A DNA stretch of 64,000 nucleotides, from the NCBI GenBank assembly GCA_032629725.1, contig JAFEVB010000012.1, positions 930,001 through 994,000 of the forward strand. Reading direction: 5' to 3'. The stretch comes from Gremmenia infestans. Its lineage: Eukaryota > Ascomycota > Leotiomycetes > Helotiales > Hamatocanthoscyphaceae. Positions 1-11,880 of the stretch are shown here, piece by piece. Within the stretch, counting starts at the first letter, position 1. Every line of letters starts with the position of its first letter. The notes beneath the pieces were generated by a model that was not told the origin of the DNA, did not search any database, and worked only from the letters and a program-made list of their open reading frames with translations. A program made the position numbers and the translations under genes.

Positions 1-834
1 GACTATGATCGATTGCTATCGTTGCCTGGACAGGATTCCAATTCTCCTCCCTAACAATAGCGACCCTTCTGACGACGGCAAGCCATTTTTAGGACCCTCC
101 TCTAGGCATGACGAGCTAGTGGGTCACATTCTTTCCATCCTCCACCCCCCTCCATAGGTGAGTATGTGAAGGCTGAGTAACATTCTAGACCAAGAAAAAG
201 AGAGCCACTCTCAAGAGACTTTACACGCAATATGGATGGCCGGATAACTGGCGGCGTGAGGAGTTCTTGGGTGCATGGACTAGAGTAGAGGCGAGGATAG
301 ACTCCGAACATAATGACCGGAGGAGTCCCTGACTAGATGCAAGATAATCGAGGCATTTCTGAAAGCCATAGCACCCCACAGTTGAAGCACAATTGGTAGT
401 CTAAAGAGAAGCTTTCTAAGCATGCCAACATGCCCGCGTGGCTTCGCTGTGCCAACTTAAAACTCAGCTTCACCCGCAATGCTTATAATGCCACGCGTGC
501 AATGTGTTGTGGACAGCCCGTGGCTATGGATGGGCAAGCTATTACAACACTCAGCGAGATTTTCAATTAGTTCCTAGATATACGTAACAACACTTGCAGT
601 ATCAAGTTGTATCAAATGTCGAAGCTCAGGAGCAGCTGGAGGAGAAATAATACATTACCAGCTTGGTCTTTACTGAAGTGGAAGTTGTAATTTGCCGACA
701 AGACAAGATTTGATCCTCGTTAACCAAGCATTGCGTGGTATATTTCTTCATGGTCTATTTGCAAAGTTCAGAGAAGACTTTTGGTATTGTACATTCTCAT
801 TCATAACACGTCTTCTATGCTGCAAAACACCTAT
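1..834. other. Intergenic, no supported gene
   Basis: No open frame here has codon bias, a domain or splice signals that suggest coding. The part next to position 835 is the 3' side of the CCT8 gene. Open frames such as the one on the minus strand at 102-311 are short and low in complexity, and I do not accept them. Confidence 0.6.
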
Positions 835-2627
835 CTAGTCTTCATCCCAGTTCTAAATCGTGTTAGTGACATTCACCCTCTTTTTGAAATGGGAAAACTT
901 ACAGGGTTTGGCCCGGGCGGCTTCGGTCCACCAGCCTGTCGTGCAACAATGATTTGGTCAACAGAAAGAACAGTTCGTGCAGCTTCCGTAGCAAGCTTAA
1001 TGGCCCAGCTCTTGGAGATCATGAGGTCCAGAATGCCTTCCTTCTCTGCGTCGAGAGTTCCGGTGTCTTCCTCGTTCTAATATCGTGTTAGTGGGGCCAC
1101 TGAAATCAAACTACTGAAAACTTACCTCAATGTCAACACCAGTAGCCCAGTCATCTCGCTTGTGGTGGGCAGTATACAGTCTGCTCAGAACCTCCGTAGC
1201 ATCGAGACCAGCACTCTCGGCCAATGTTCGTGGAATGACCTCGAATGCCTCGCCGAACTTGCGGATGGAGTATTGCGCGATACCAGGTGTCTTGTCTCCG
1301 AATGTTCCTATCCGCTCAACCAGTTGCAACTCCGTAGCTCCAGCACCGGGCACTAATCTCGGATCTCTAGTGATAGCCTTGACAACGTTAACCCCATCAT
1401 CAACAGCACGCTCAATATCGTCGAGGTGGTTTTGCGTAGCGCCTCGAATGACAAGGGTCGCTGTCCTTGTGGTCTCGTTCTCTTGTCTGAAGACAGTGAC
1501 TCGGTCTCCGCCAATCTCAAGAGTTTCCACAACATCGATGCTGCCCATCTCGTCTGGCATCGGCGCTCCTAGTCTCGCTAATGGGGTAGCTCCAACAACT
1601 CTACATAATCTTCGAAGCTCGAACTTGCTAAGAATACGGATAATCAGGATACCGAAACGGTTCAAGTAGTGCATTGCAAGCTCGCCAACTGTGGATCCGG
1701 CAACAACTACTCGCATACCGGAATCGTAGAGCTCCTTAATAGCTGTTTCGAGTTGAGTTTCTTCACCCTTTGTAAAATCCAGCATCTCTTTGGCGTTGTG
1801 CAACAAGACCGTGCCCTTTGTTTCGGTCTGGCTGATATCGATGGGACACGAGAATACACCGACTTTAGCTCTTGTAGCCTTCTTGACGGATCCGTCAGGC
1901 TCCCGTCCGAAAACCATACCCTTGACAACCCTGCTCTGCTCCAAGCTGCCGCCCATGATCTTAACCACACGAATGTTGTCAACGTTGAAGTTGATAGGGT
2001 TTTTTGGGAGTACTGCCTGGACAGCTTCCGAGACCATATCCGCCAAGAAATCCTCATTCCCGTTCTGTTTGCTCGCAATGACAGTTCGGATAGCCTTGCT
2101 GAGCTCAGCCTTCGATCGAATATCCTCCACCTTATCCACAACCAAATTCTCAAGTTCCTCCAGAGCAAACTTCTGCGCCATCTCGTAGCCCCTGATAATA
2201 TCACTAGTCTTCAAGCCCATCCTTAACAGCTCCTCAGCTTTCTTAAGCAGCTCTCCAGCGAGCACAATAACTAGATTCGTAGCATCGCCCATCTCGGCCT
2301 CTTGTTGCTGACTTGCCATGACCACGAGCTTCGCTGCTGGGTGCACGACGTCGAGTTCGCGGAGGATGGTGGCAGCGTCTGAGGTCAAGATCATCTTCTG
2401 TAGATGGTTGATGACTATCTTATTTCGCCCGTAGGGTCCTAGGGAGGTCTGGACGGTCGAGGTGATTGTGCGGCAGGCATCGATATTGCGCAGAACAGCG
2501 CCATCTTCGGACTCGTAGCTAGGAGGGTGTTAGTATGCCGTTGACTGAAAGGGAAGCATGAGCTTTACTTCTGGTATCCCTGTTTGAAAAGACCAGAGTT
2601 TGGCGCATTGGGGATACTGAGAGACAT
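835..2627 (-). CDS. CCT8: T-complex protein 1 subunit theta (CCT8)
   Basis: This encodes the theta subunit of the cytosolic CCT/TRiC chaperonin, the ATP-driven ring that folds actin, tubulin and other proteins. Four exons are 2627-2569, 2518-1126, 1076-903 and 852-835, giving 547 residues, normal for the family. Introns are 49-50 bases with clean GTAAG donors. Visible chaperonin signatures are SLGPYGRNK near residues 45-53, TSDAAT at 65-70, the ATP-site motif GDATN near 97-101, and VPGAGATE near 410. The theta subunit is indicated by the FNVDNIRVVKI block and the tail ending in NWDED. The start at 2627 gives MSLSIPNAP, matching family N-termini. The last exon is only 18 bases including the stop. 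Transcription diverges from the INO80-type gene at 3377. Confidence 0.96.
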
Positions 2628-3376
2628 GGTGATAGATGGTTGGTAGAGGAAGAGGAGTGGTTGAGGGTGAGGGTGCTTCTTCAGTACAGCTCAGTCAACA
2701 GCAACAGCAAGAAAGAAGCGCGTCGCTCAAAAATTGAAAAGCTCAGACGCGGCGAATGCGGGCGAGGATAATCTTTAATCCGGCCCGGCACTATAGCTTC
2801 CCCTTCCTCGTCACTGCGATGGAAGGAACTCAGCACTCAGAACTCAAAATATCGACGACCAACTCAAAATTACACTGGCAATGGCGCCCCCATCTGGTAA
2901 GTCAGATCGAGGATTATCCTCTGTTTCCTTCAAAAATGCTGCTTTACATCCCTGAATAACCCAACCATCATTCTTTACGACACGATACCACGAGAATGGC
3001 CTCGAGACAATTCCGTGAACGCAGACTCTGGGATCCAAGGCGCAATAGTAGCCGCAGCTACAATACTCTAACATTTGTTCCGTATAAAGTTCCACTCGGG
3101 GTTGCCCCGCTGCAGCCAGGATATACAGCCAAAGCAAATCACTTGCGGGATTCCAGGAGTTTACTTTCGACTGCTGAGAATGGAGAACAAGGAGCGCGGG
3201 TATATACAGGTGCCCCCACGTCCCTGTCTACGAACGACTCCAAAATAGCTTCCTACGACTATTATATGTCTTTTTCTTACGAAGGAATTTACCACCACCT
3301 TAGTCATGCATGCTAGGCGCGCAAACCACCCCGTCTGCAACATCTGCGAGCAAACGCTCCTGGCATCTCTAATAAC
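2628..3376. other. Divergent promoter region between CCT8 and the INO80F/HMG gene
   Basis: These 749 bases lie between two divergent starts and should hold both promoters and 5' leaders. Open frames on both strands are short and none shows a family. A short plus-strand peptide near 2950 resembles the start of a glutathione transferase only superficially (see rejected items). Confidence 0.5.
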
Positions 3377-4406
3377 ATGTCAACCGGAACATCCATGGCC
3401 CCTCCTCCCAAAGCGATCAATTGGCGCTTACCTTCTCCTTCCAAGCCGATTTCATCTGACAGCACCAGCGACAATTCTTGCAAAGCTTCTGCACCATCTG
3501 ATCTAACACAAGCAACAGACGTACCTCCTCCACTGGCGCCTTCCGTCGAGGAAGCTTACCGCCGAAAATGCATACAGCTGAAGCAGCGTCTCAACGAGAT
3601 CGAGGCTGATAATGAGGCAACTCGTGTACGAGTTCAGCGCATCGAGCGCAGTATCCAAAAGCAACGCATCGAGCGTGCATTTCTTCTCGAACAGTTGGCG
3701 AAGCGCACAAGTACCAATGTTGAGGATTCGGAGGGTAGTCCAAGTCCACCACCGACGGTCAATACCCCCCCCCGACATATGCTATCCACGTTCTTTCTAA
3801 CGAGTTGTTCCATAGCCTAAGGAGAAACCCCTCCGGACGAAACGCGGCCATCGAAAGCCATCCTTCCTAACAAATCTCGGCGAAGCTTCTGCAGGAAGTG
3901 CGTTCATTCAACAAGGACCTAATACACTTTCTCCCTCCTCGGACGCCTTCTCTCATACACATCCTGAGCCTGTTCGCAATTCTACCCCCCAACATTTACC
4001 AAAGCGCCTTCTATCAACAGTCAGCAATGTAAACGGCACGCCAACGCCAGCCGGATCTTCTCAGCAGAAGCCGCCGAAGAATGCTTGGGATCTTTTCTGT
4101 AGTGAGATGAACCCCATTATGCAAAAGAACAACCAACAGGCGATCGTAGATGGCGCATTTGACGTCGAGGGGGCTCTTGCGCGTGCGTGGCGCGAGCTAC
4201 CCGAGCCTGAAAAGCAGGAATATCAGATTCGTATCGAGGCAGCGAAGAAGCAGAATGCGGAAGCTACCCCTATTGCTCCCCGACAAGCGATCTTCGATGC
4301 AGAATCTCGAGCTGGCAGTACTGTTGCCACGGCGGATGATGAAGATGTTGAGATGGGAGATGAGATTGCTGTTGAGAGTGGCTTCACGGCTGTCAATCGG
4401 GAATAG
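3377..4406 (+). CDS. INO80-complex subunit, INO80F-like coiled coil plus HMG-box
   Basis: Two exons (3377-3757, 3816-4406; intron 58 bases, phase 0) encode 323 residues. Residues about 56-105 form a basic coiled coil with the pattern YRRKCIQLKQRLNEIE then QRIERSIQKQRIERAFLL. This pattern resembles the INO80 subunit F (TFPT) domain of animals. Residues about 230-290, from KNAWDLFCSEM to EKQEYQIRIEAAKKQ, fit a diverged HMG box. Fission yeast has an INO80 HMG-box subunit (Nht1), so the likely role is DNA or nucleosome contact in the INO80 remodeller in the nucleus. The middle is Ser/Pro-rich and the C-terminus acidic. The assignment rests on motif resemblance; a generic HMG-box protein is the alternative. 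Confidence 0.75.
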
Positions 4407-5081
4407 GAGCGCTCAGCTGTGGATTTACAGCAGGCGTTTAGGGACTGTTACGGATGGATTCGGAGTTTGGCGAATTAGCTTGTTCAATTGGCGACGGATT
4501 TTCACATCTCAAAATCCGAAATGGACTGTATCAACAGGGAGCAAGCATACAGCTGCGGAGCAAAGGTTCTAGGAGTTCTAGTAAGGTGGTAGAAAAATCA
4601 ATAGATAGTAGCATTACCTATGTTGGAGTTGCAAGGTTTAGTCCAGTAGACATAACTCACCATGAGGAACTGAAACTCACAATTCTTTTCTCCGCCATCC
4701 ATGCCTCATATGTATGACGAGTTCTTTCAGTTGAATACCTAGGTAGCCAGCCATTTGCATAGCACAACTATAGCCATATAGCCATATTGTCTGAGGATGT
4801 CCAAATCTGCTTGAACCGAGTTTCCCCACAAACGGTTAAACTGGTGGTGCACGGGCCACTAACTTAAAAAGCTGCAGTGACGTTGGGCTTGCATTGCACA
4901 CCAATACAGTACTTAAGTACATCCTGGATCCTGGAACTAATCCCAAAACATTGGCAACTTCTTGAGATATTTTATTTCGACATAACACCACCTCATGTGC
5001 ATTCTAGCTCTACTGTTACTCAACCCCAATATCTGATCCCAATCATCATTTATCTGCCCTTCCCCATCTCCGCCCGCCACC
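4407..5081. other. Intergenic, tandem genes on plus strand
   Basis: 3' region of the HMG gene and promoter of the DUF155 gene. A pyrimidine- and A-rich leader precedes the ATG at 5082, which sits in a good context (cgccaccATGG). No further gene is visible. Confidence 0.55.
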
Positions 5082-6648
5082 ATGGCTTCCACCTCCACCT
5101 CGACTTCCACGACCACAGAGAGCACACCACTTATCCACAAAAAGGCAGTAACATTTAACCCGAATCCTTCAGTGATGGGCGCCGATGGTACGACATCACG
5201 CCAACCTCTGTCCGCGCTACCTAACAGCCCTCAATTGCACCCCCCGAAACCCACGCGTCGTAATAGCTACGGTGCACCTCTCACCTTGCCCAACATACCA
5301 GCATCCAAGATCGGCCCGCAACGAACCACGAAAAACGCCCAAAAGCTCAAGATCCTCCCGAACCCCGATTTCGGGGATGACGGCCCAGACGAAGAGAGCG
5401 GGCGAGATGTCTATTCTCAGTACACTCGAATTAAAGATCCGACTGCTCGACGAGATGCAGCCAGGTTAGGAAAGGCCGATCGAGATACATTACCTCGAGT
5501 AACGGCATACTGTACCGCGAATACATATCGAATGGACCCCCTGGAGCTTTTCTTGAAGTCGAAACGAAGTAAATCTCGGGGAGCAAAACCAAAGCAGATT
5601 GACGAATGTATATACACGCCCTACAACTACGGCCGGCCGACATCTGAACGAGCCTTGGAGGTACAATCCATGCCTGTGAGTTTTGGGGAGAGAAGACATT
5701 CGGACAGTGCCATTGAAGATACTATCAGCCATCCTCGAGAAGACCTTATAGACCTACACACCCAGGGTGGGGACACAAGTCTCAGCAATGGCTTAGAAAA
5801 CGCGCCGATAATGCATCCTGACATGATATCCACTCACACCGCCAACGCAGCCGTCATCTCCTCAAACAATGTCGATTTCGACACACAGATTCACACTCCC
5901 GAAGTCTTCATCTTCGATTACGGCGTCGTGGTAATATGGGGCATGACGCTAGAACATGAACGGCGGTTTCTAGAGGATATCCAACGCTATGCGGTTGATA
6001 AGCTGCCGAAAGATGATCGGGAGGAGGAGTGTTTTAATTTTTATTACACGAGGGAGTATCAGGCGCGGATATATAATGATTTCATCACTCTAAGGGATAA
6101 GAGTAATTATATGACCAAGCTTGCCATATCACATGCATTGGCACAAAGCGTAAAGGTACCATCCCTCTCTTTTTTATCACCATTTCTCTCTCTCTTTCAT
6201 CGTACTTACGTTATGGTAGACCTCACTTTTCGAAGCAATGGTCGATTCCACCATCGAGAAAAATAAAGACATCCCCGAAGAAATCGCCCAGACAGGCGCC
6301 ATATCCTACACACGCACAGAAATAAACCAGCAAATCGGCGAGCTCTTCAACCTGCGCATCAACATCCATCTCAACGGGTCCATCCTGGACACCCCGGAAT
6401 TATTCTGGGTCGAACCCCAACTCGAGCCTGTGTATCAGGCTGTAAGGAGTTATCTGGAGATGGATCAGCGAGTCAGCTTGTTAAATGGACGTTTGGATGT
6501 TATTGCGGATTTGCTGGCCGTGTTGAAGGATCAATTGAGCCATGGGCATGGCGAGAAGTTGGAGTGGATTGTTATTGTACTTATCGCGGCAGAAATACTC
6601 GTCGCGGCTGTTAACATTGTAGTAGATTTGTATGCTGGTGTCGATTAG
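5082..6648 (+). CDS. DUF155 family membrane protein (Rmd1/Rmd8/RMND1-like)
   Basis: Two exons (5082-6155 and 6220-6648; intron 64 bases, phase 0) give 500 residues. The N-terminal 130 residues are Ser/Thr/Pro-rich and look disordered. RVTAYCTANTYRMD at about 139-152 is a motif typical of fungal Rmd1/Rmd8 relatives. The DUF155 core runs from EVFIFDYGVVVIWGM at about 274 to about 470. A single C-terminal membrane segment (WIVIVLIAAEILVAAVNIVV) sits at about 474-494, so the protein is probably tail-anchored. Family members include yeast Rmd1 and Rmd8, fission yeast Sif2/Sif3 and the human mitochondrial RMND1. No mitochondrial presequence is evident, which favours the cytosolic/ER Rmd8 branch. 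The biochemical function of the family is unsettled. Confidence 0.9.
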
Positions 6649-7282
6649 GAATATGAGGAGGAAAGACGGACGCTTTTTGTGTATACAAGATTGAGCATGG
6701 CGTTTTCGGGTTGGGGAATGGAAAACTGTCGCATGTAGAATAGATGGAATATGTATATATCGGCTTACTGCCTTGTACATTGCACGTAAATCACTGTGGC
6801 TAGGTGTTCTGAGAACATCTCTGTATCTTTCCCAATGGGACAGGCAAGTCGCCGGCGGTGTTCAAACGAGCTAGCTACTTATTATACGTCGCATCTTGCC
6901 TTTTCTAGTAATTTAGGATCAGGTGTTATCCTTTCAACTTTGCAAATTCCAATCTCCGGACACTTTCCACCGTGGCAAAGAGGTCGGGGTATTCTTTCCA
7001 CCTGGCTATAAGTCATCTCTACCATTGTATCTCTCAACAGGTATTGACAGCTTCAGCGACAAAAAGTTTAAACTTAGATGAAAATTTTGATGTCCCGGTT
7101 GATTTGTGACTGGCAAGATGGCTCACAACAATCAGATGTCTGGAATATCGTACGTTATATCATTAAATATCTTAACATTTTTTTTTCTTCAATGAATACG
7201 AACGTCTTCCCACAAATCAGAACTTGCTAGCAAGTCAGAATCAGCAGCAGACATCAAACCTAAATTCTTTACCCGACTGAGA
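6649..7282. other. Intergenic, nothing recognised
   Basis: This is the 3' side of the DUF155 gene followed by AT-rich sequence with poly-T and a few short open frames. No coding, RNA or repeat signal is supported. Confidence 0.5.
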
Positions 7283-7666
7283 ATGTCTTCGAATTCTTCG
7301 ATCGGAAGCTTTATAACAGCCGTCCGACCACAAGATATAGATGTACCTCCTTCCTAGGACGGCAGGAATCAGGTACCGCACCTTGATGAGAGAGCTCTCG
7401 ATGTCTCCGATTTGTATATAAAAGCCCTGGCGCTGTGTGACGGCCAGACTGTCGTCGTTTATAATGACCTCGAAATTCCCCCACCACATCCCCCAATCGA
7501 AGCGGAAGATGCGCCTCAATGGAAATGCACGAAAGCCGAGTGCCAAATATGGTTCTTCGCACTACTAACCACGAAACTCGGGTACATGGCGATAGACGCG
7601 GACGAGATGGTTGAGAACCTAGATGGGTTTGGGCCGAATATTTATATGAAGACGGCTAAGACGCAG
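7283..7666 (+). pseudogene. Stop-interrupted orphan ORF
   Basis: One frame is open from an ATG at 7283 to about 7666 except for a single TAG at 7355-7357. The residues on both sides look like real coding sequence, with balanced composition and segments such as QWKCTKAECQIWFFALL. Beyond 7666 the sequence turns into a G-run. The stop cannot be skipped by an intron of usual size. I recognise no family. It may be a decayed gene of about 130 residues or a chance frame. Confidence 0.3.
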
Positions 7667-8333
7667 GTGGGGGGGGGGAGGGCGGGGGGCTGCTTGGTAA
7701 TGAAGAGGAAGGCTTGGGGATTTACGGTTGGGTCTTGGAAAGGAGGGAGAGCGAGGTGCTGTGCCCGAGAAGATTGTTCGACATAGTCTCCAAGTAGCTC
7801 GCTAAAGAAATAGGGGCTGGTACCAGACAAGTTTTCATCTGTGCAGTAAATGGAGAGGCTTTCTCGGCGCCATATTCTCTCTAGTGTTTCCCTCTTTTTT
7901 GAATAATGTTCGAATAATGGTCCAAATCAGAGAAAGGGGGAGGTTGAACGGGCGAGAAGCTCTTAAGGTAGCGACTGAAGGAGAACTGTAATTGAGATGG
8001 GGTCATCTATAAAGGTAATCCAACAATTTTTGGGACAGTTATGTCAGCAAGCAAAGACTGCGATTCCGAATTTGATACCTATCCGTGCGGTTTCCTAACT
8101 TCGGATTGAGGTGAGGTGATGTGAGGTCCAATAAAGGGATGGCGAAACTAAGCGAGGCTGCATGCTCAGTTACCCTCCTAATAGGCACAAAAGCGGTATT
8201 CATCATGGCAGCTTTTTAATGTACCACTTTGGCTTGGCACATTCGAGATTGGTGCCGCTTTTTCTGTCCGAAACTCATCCCTTCATCGTTCATCGCACAT
8301 CCAGCCTTATCCATAACACATCTTTTTACCATT
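7667..8333. other. Intergenic, nothing recognised
   Basis: A purine-rich stretch with a long G-run at 7667-7677 is followed by unremarkable sequence leading to the truncated 2EXR ORF. No supported gene. Confidence 0.5.
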
Positions 8334-8564
8334 ATGTACTCCGAAACTTTCCATCCATTCTACTCTCTTCCGCTAGAGCTACGTCTCAATATCTGGAGAC
8401 TAGCTTTACCACGCCGCACAATCCACATCAAGTTCCTCCTCAACGCCTACCGCCCAAACCGCACCCTTCTCCCGTCCCCCCTCGTCTACAATCCTAAAGA
8501 GCCACCCAAAGGGCAAGGGCCTGTGCCTATTATACAAGTTACAGGCGTAGGGATGTTGGATTAG
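8334..8564 (+). pseudogene. Truncated 2EXR-domain gene
   Basis: The ATG at 8334 opens with the hallmark of the fungal 2EXR (F-box-like) family: FHPFYSLPLELRLNIW followed by RLALPRRTIHIKF. Complete family members usually exceed 250 residues, but this frame ends after 76 at 8562-8564. Downstream up to about 8760 there are short open pieces, including one with a C-x6-C-x2-C spacing, which could be eroded remnants of the same gene. Full-length relatives lie at 48786-51043 in this window. The function of the family is unknown. I read this as a decayed copy; an unrecognised splice restoring the frame is possible. Confidence 0.5.
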
Positions 8565-9084
8565 GGAAGGACGACAATGGGGCTAAGAACAAATTTGTGC
8601 CTGTGAGCTTGTGTGATAAGCAAAAAAAGCCTTGTCATCATTGTCGTAGGTTGATGTCGGGTTTGGTCGGAATCGATGATGTGAATTGGCAAGTGGAAGG
8701 CGCGGAAAGGGGACCGATAATTACATTCGTGTGCTCGTGGAAATTCTTACCGGCGTAGTGACAATTATCCGTACGTCTTTTAAAGCAATACAGATGGAAG
8801 CGTTTAATTGTCGAATGTGACTGCAGAGAATTTCGGGTTAAGGCTTCAACTAGTAGCCACTGGATACAACCCAAACACATATGGTTGGGTGGAAGACTTA
8901 GGATTGTAAACGCGGAATGGGAACAAAGCTTACATGATTTGTTGCTTCTACACTATAGTTATTTTTGTACAAAATATGACATATATATAAACGCTCACTA
9001 ATCATGAACCCCTGAGTCTACCCCTCTACGTACCCCGCTAACCTTACTAAACTGCTAATACTCTGTAGTCTTAATTGGGCTTTG
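8565..9084. other. Probable decayed 3' part of the 2EXR copy and spacer
   Basis: Open pieces around 8590-8760 (plus strand) may be the eroded continuation of the 2EXR ORF. From about 8930 the sequence becomes AT-rich with TATATATA runs and shows no gene. Confidence 0.3.
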
Positions 9085-9705
9085 TCAAGAAATAAAAATA
9101 CGATTTTGAGCCAACCAGGCCCAGTGTTTGGCGACCTGTAGTATTTCGCGAACGTTGTTGAAAACATGGTTGTATCCCGCTCTCTAGCGTTGTATAGCCA
9201 ATCCATACAGGAAAAGCCAACGCCAACATCCAAGCGGAAGGGGTATCACACCCGGAGCTTTCACATCGTCTGCCTTCGGCAGGTCTGCCATGCCGTGGAG
9301 AGTGCTCGCGGGTATATAGGCAAGGCGGGGAACCTCGTCGCTCATCTGTGAAATATCATAGAATCTATGGATTGGTGTAGTGCGGTTGAACTCGTGAGAA
9401 GTCAGCACTGTTGCCACGCTCTCTAGATTGTGTACTAGAAGGAAGAGGTCGAACTCAATTGTAGGAATATCGTAAGCTATCAGAGCATCTTCATCCCATA
9501 TGACGCGGGTAAAGAATTCAGCAGGGTGAAAATCTTGAGTTCTCCGTGACAGATAAAACGCTGAGCAAGTGATTCTTGTGGAGCTACCACCAGGTGAGGC
9601 TCATTATTCTTCGTTGAGAGCCAGCGCAAGAAGCGTCGTCAAGGCCGTGGAATGTATGGGATTGCTAGATCCAAATATCGTCGATGCCTTGACTTCCGTC
9701 GCCAT
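9085..9705 (-). pseudogene. Frameshifted orphan gene
   Basis: Three consecutive coding-like blocks lie in different frames on the minus strand. The first runs from ATG 9705 (MATEVKAST...) to a TAA near 9606. The second runs from about 9560 to 9184, containing FFTRVIWDEDALIAYDIPT and FYDISQMSDEVPRLAY. The third ends at 9085 (REILQVAKHWAWLAQ). Sequence between the blocks is too short for normal introns and the first block reaches a stop before any GT donor, so indels are more likely than splicing. I do not recognise a characterised family. It reads as a formerly intact protein of about 200 residues. Confidence 0.4.
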
Positions 9706-9988
9706 ATCAATTTCGGATCACAAGAATCCGAATAAATGGCTTCAGTTGGGTCCATGGCTATTATCAGCATAGTAGTGATTCTGAAATCCTCTTGTTCAAG
9801 GTGTATGCGGACGCGAGAAGTTATATGTTGCCATCGTACACACTTTTTATGCGCCTCGTTGAAGCTCTTGCTGAAAGGAATGGTCGAATTTCGAAAACTG
9901 TACGTAACACGTCCTATCAGTGTTGCAACTGACTGATCGGGTTTCACTTCCGGATCTTTGAATGGACACATTTCATTCATTTCATTCG
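9706..9988. other. Short spacer between pseudogene and Zn2Cys6 gene
   Basis: A minus-strand open frame covers 9639-9992, but it overlaps the coding end of the factor and lacks recognisable features. Nothing else is supported. Confidence 0.4.
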
Positions 9989-11880
9989 TCACGTACGCAC
10001 ATTTTTTCTAAATGCAGCCCATCTATCAATACATTTCTCTTTCGACTCCCAGCCTGGTATCCCGTTCCCGATGGTAGGTACACACTCATTTTCCTCTTCT
10101 GCTTCTTCCTGACCATCCTCCAATAATAGATGTTTGAAATCGAGTTCATATTCATCCACCCTGAAATGCCATACCCTAGAAAGGTTCGGAGCATTATCCT
10201 TCTCAAGGGCCATGACCCTTTCCGCAGTCTTGGCAAACAAAGCACTATCCCAAAACGCCTCCCGCCTCGGACTTGCCATTTTGAGAAGGGAGATCGCAGT
10301 CCTTCGAACCGCCTCATCACGGCATTTCATGGACACCATGAAGAGATAGCTTATAATTCCTACATCCAGAACAAAACCCTTCACAAAACGCGGATGTTCT
10401 ATAACGGCTCTGCAGAGCCTAAGGACTTCGCGAATCTCCGGTAGGAAGGAGTCATAGGCAGTCTTCCCTGACCCAGATATTCCGACACGGCGCAAATCAA
10501 TAAGAATGACCATGCACTCGACGTGCATCGTCGTGGCGCTCACAAATTGTGCGTCTCCGTCAGGCGTACGCGATTGTTTTAAGATTGGTGCAAAAGCAGT
10601 GCTCCATCCTTGGACCTCTTTAATCATCACGGTTCGCTCCGAGAACAAGTCATCTTCGGAAGGGGCGCTTTGACCAGCTTCGGGTCGTAATTTATCCACC
10701 GTTCGAACTCTGAACTGTCACAACGAATTAGCTTTGTAGAAATTCAAGTGCTTGAGAGGGCCGAGGGGCCTTTGAGCTGTCTCGAGAGCCAGGAAATGGA
10801 CTCCTAAAATAGCCCCCAAAACACTTCAGCAGACTTATATGAGGATAGCCTACCAAATATTCACTAACATATTCCAAAAGAGGATCCCAATACGATTTGG
10901 CTTCCACGATATTTTTAAAAACATACGGAATAGAGAACACGGAGCTTTCAGCGGAATTGGTAATGTGCCGTTGTTTGGGTGAAGATTGCCCAAATGGATC
11001 TAGTGAGATCTTTGCTTTTGGGTATTTATCCTCGATGCGGCCTTGGAAGGGTACCATGTATCTCGCGAGACGAAAGAATGTAATCACAAGCTCATCTTCA
11101 ACCAGGATGGGAGCTGGTGAGAATACTCTAAATTTCGAATTGTGAGCCTGCTTCTCGAGCCAACTGTACATAAATTCTACGGCGCTCCTGATATTGATGA
11201 TGGCGTTTTGGATATCTCCGTGAAAGTTTTCAAAGCAGAATATCAGGAGTGATGCAATTAGTGCAATTCTCAGAGGATTCTTGCGGGTGGATATGACTTT
11301 CTGGACCTCTTTCAACGCGTTGCCGTACTTATGGAGCGCGTATTGATGGTGCTCCTCTGGCTTGCGAGACATACAGTCATAGTCCTTCTCTTTGCAGGCT
11401 TGGTCTAACGCAGATATTGCAACCGCAAATCTGAGGATGGTAGGCTCGTTACGGCAGGCTTGCAGGATCAGTCTTTTCCATCTAGATCAAGTCAGTATGT
11501 CTGCCTTAGCAAGCTTCGGAAGCATACGAGTGAGGGAAGACTTATAATTTCGATGCTTTGTTAGAGGGAAGACAAAGAGGTAGAAGATCGTTACTTACAG
11601 AGGGCTCTCAAAACCGCCAGAAATAGTTGTCGACGTATTGTCGCAGAAAGACCGGAAGTATTGTTCTTCGCGGAAGTCTTGGAAGCAATACTCAGACGGC
11701 AATTGCGAGGTTGGTGAAAGGTTTGCAGTTCTTGTTTGGAGAACTATTTGGTTCTGTGCAACGGACGTCGGAAGACCCCCCTGCGTCGACGTTCTCAACG
11801 TGTAGCCTTCGCAAAGAACGCCCCAGTTCTCACAGCGCTTGCACCCAGGTCTTCGCTCATCGCATTTTATACGACGGGCT
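9989..11880 (-). CDS. Zn2Cys6 transcription factor, 5' end incomplete
   Basis: Three exons join in phase: 11880-11599, 11481-10854 and 10714-9989, with introns of 117 and 139 bases. The 5' part carries the second half of a fungal zinc cluster, ARRIKCDERRPGCKRCENWG followed by VLCEGY, giving four of the six cysteines. The rest resembles the fungal-specific factor domain of the PF11951 type: a FRSFCDNTSTTISG segment, then WKRLILQACRNEP and a long helical region. The expected upstream CxxCR exon should end just before an acceptor at 11881. I searched the minus strand to about 12240 and found no candidate. Either a distant exon was missed or the DNA-binding domain is broken. The product would be a nuclear regulator; the target is unknown. 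Confidence 0.8.

Noticed and set aside
1130..2226. Long plus-strand ORFs antisense to CCT8.
   Set aside because: Shadows of the chaperonin coding sequence; translations are low in sense and have no family.
2881..3050. Possible start of a glutathione transferase-like gene (MAPPS, then NPTIILYD) upstream of the HMG gene.
   Set aside because: The two pieces cannot be joined by any AG acceptor, the following residues do not match the family, and the frame stops quickly.
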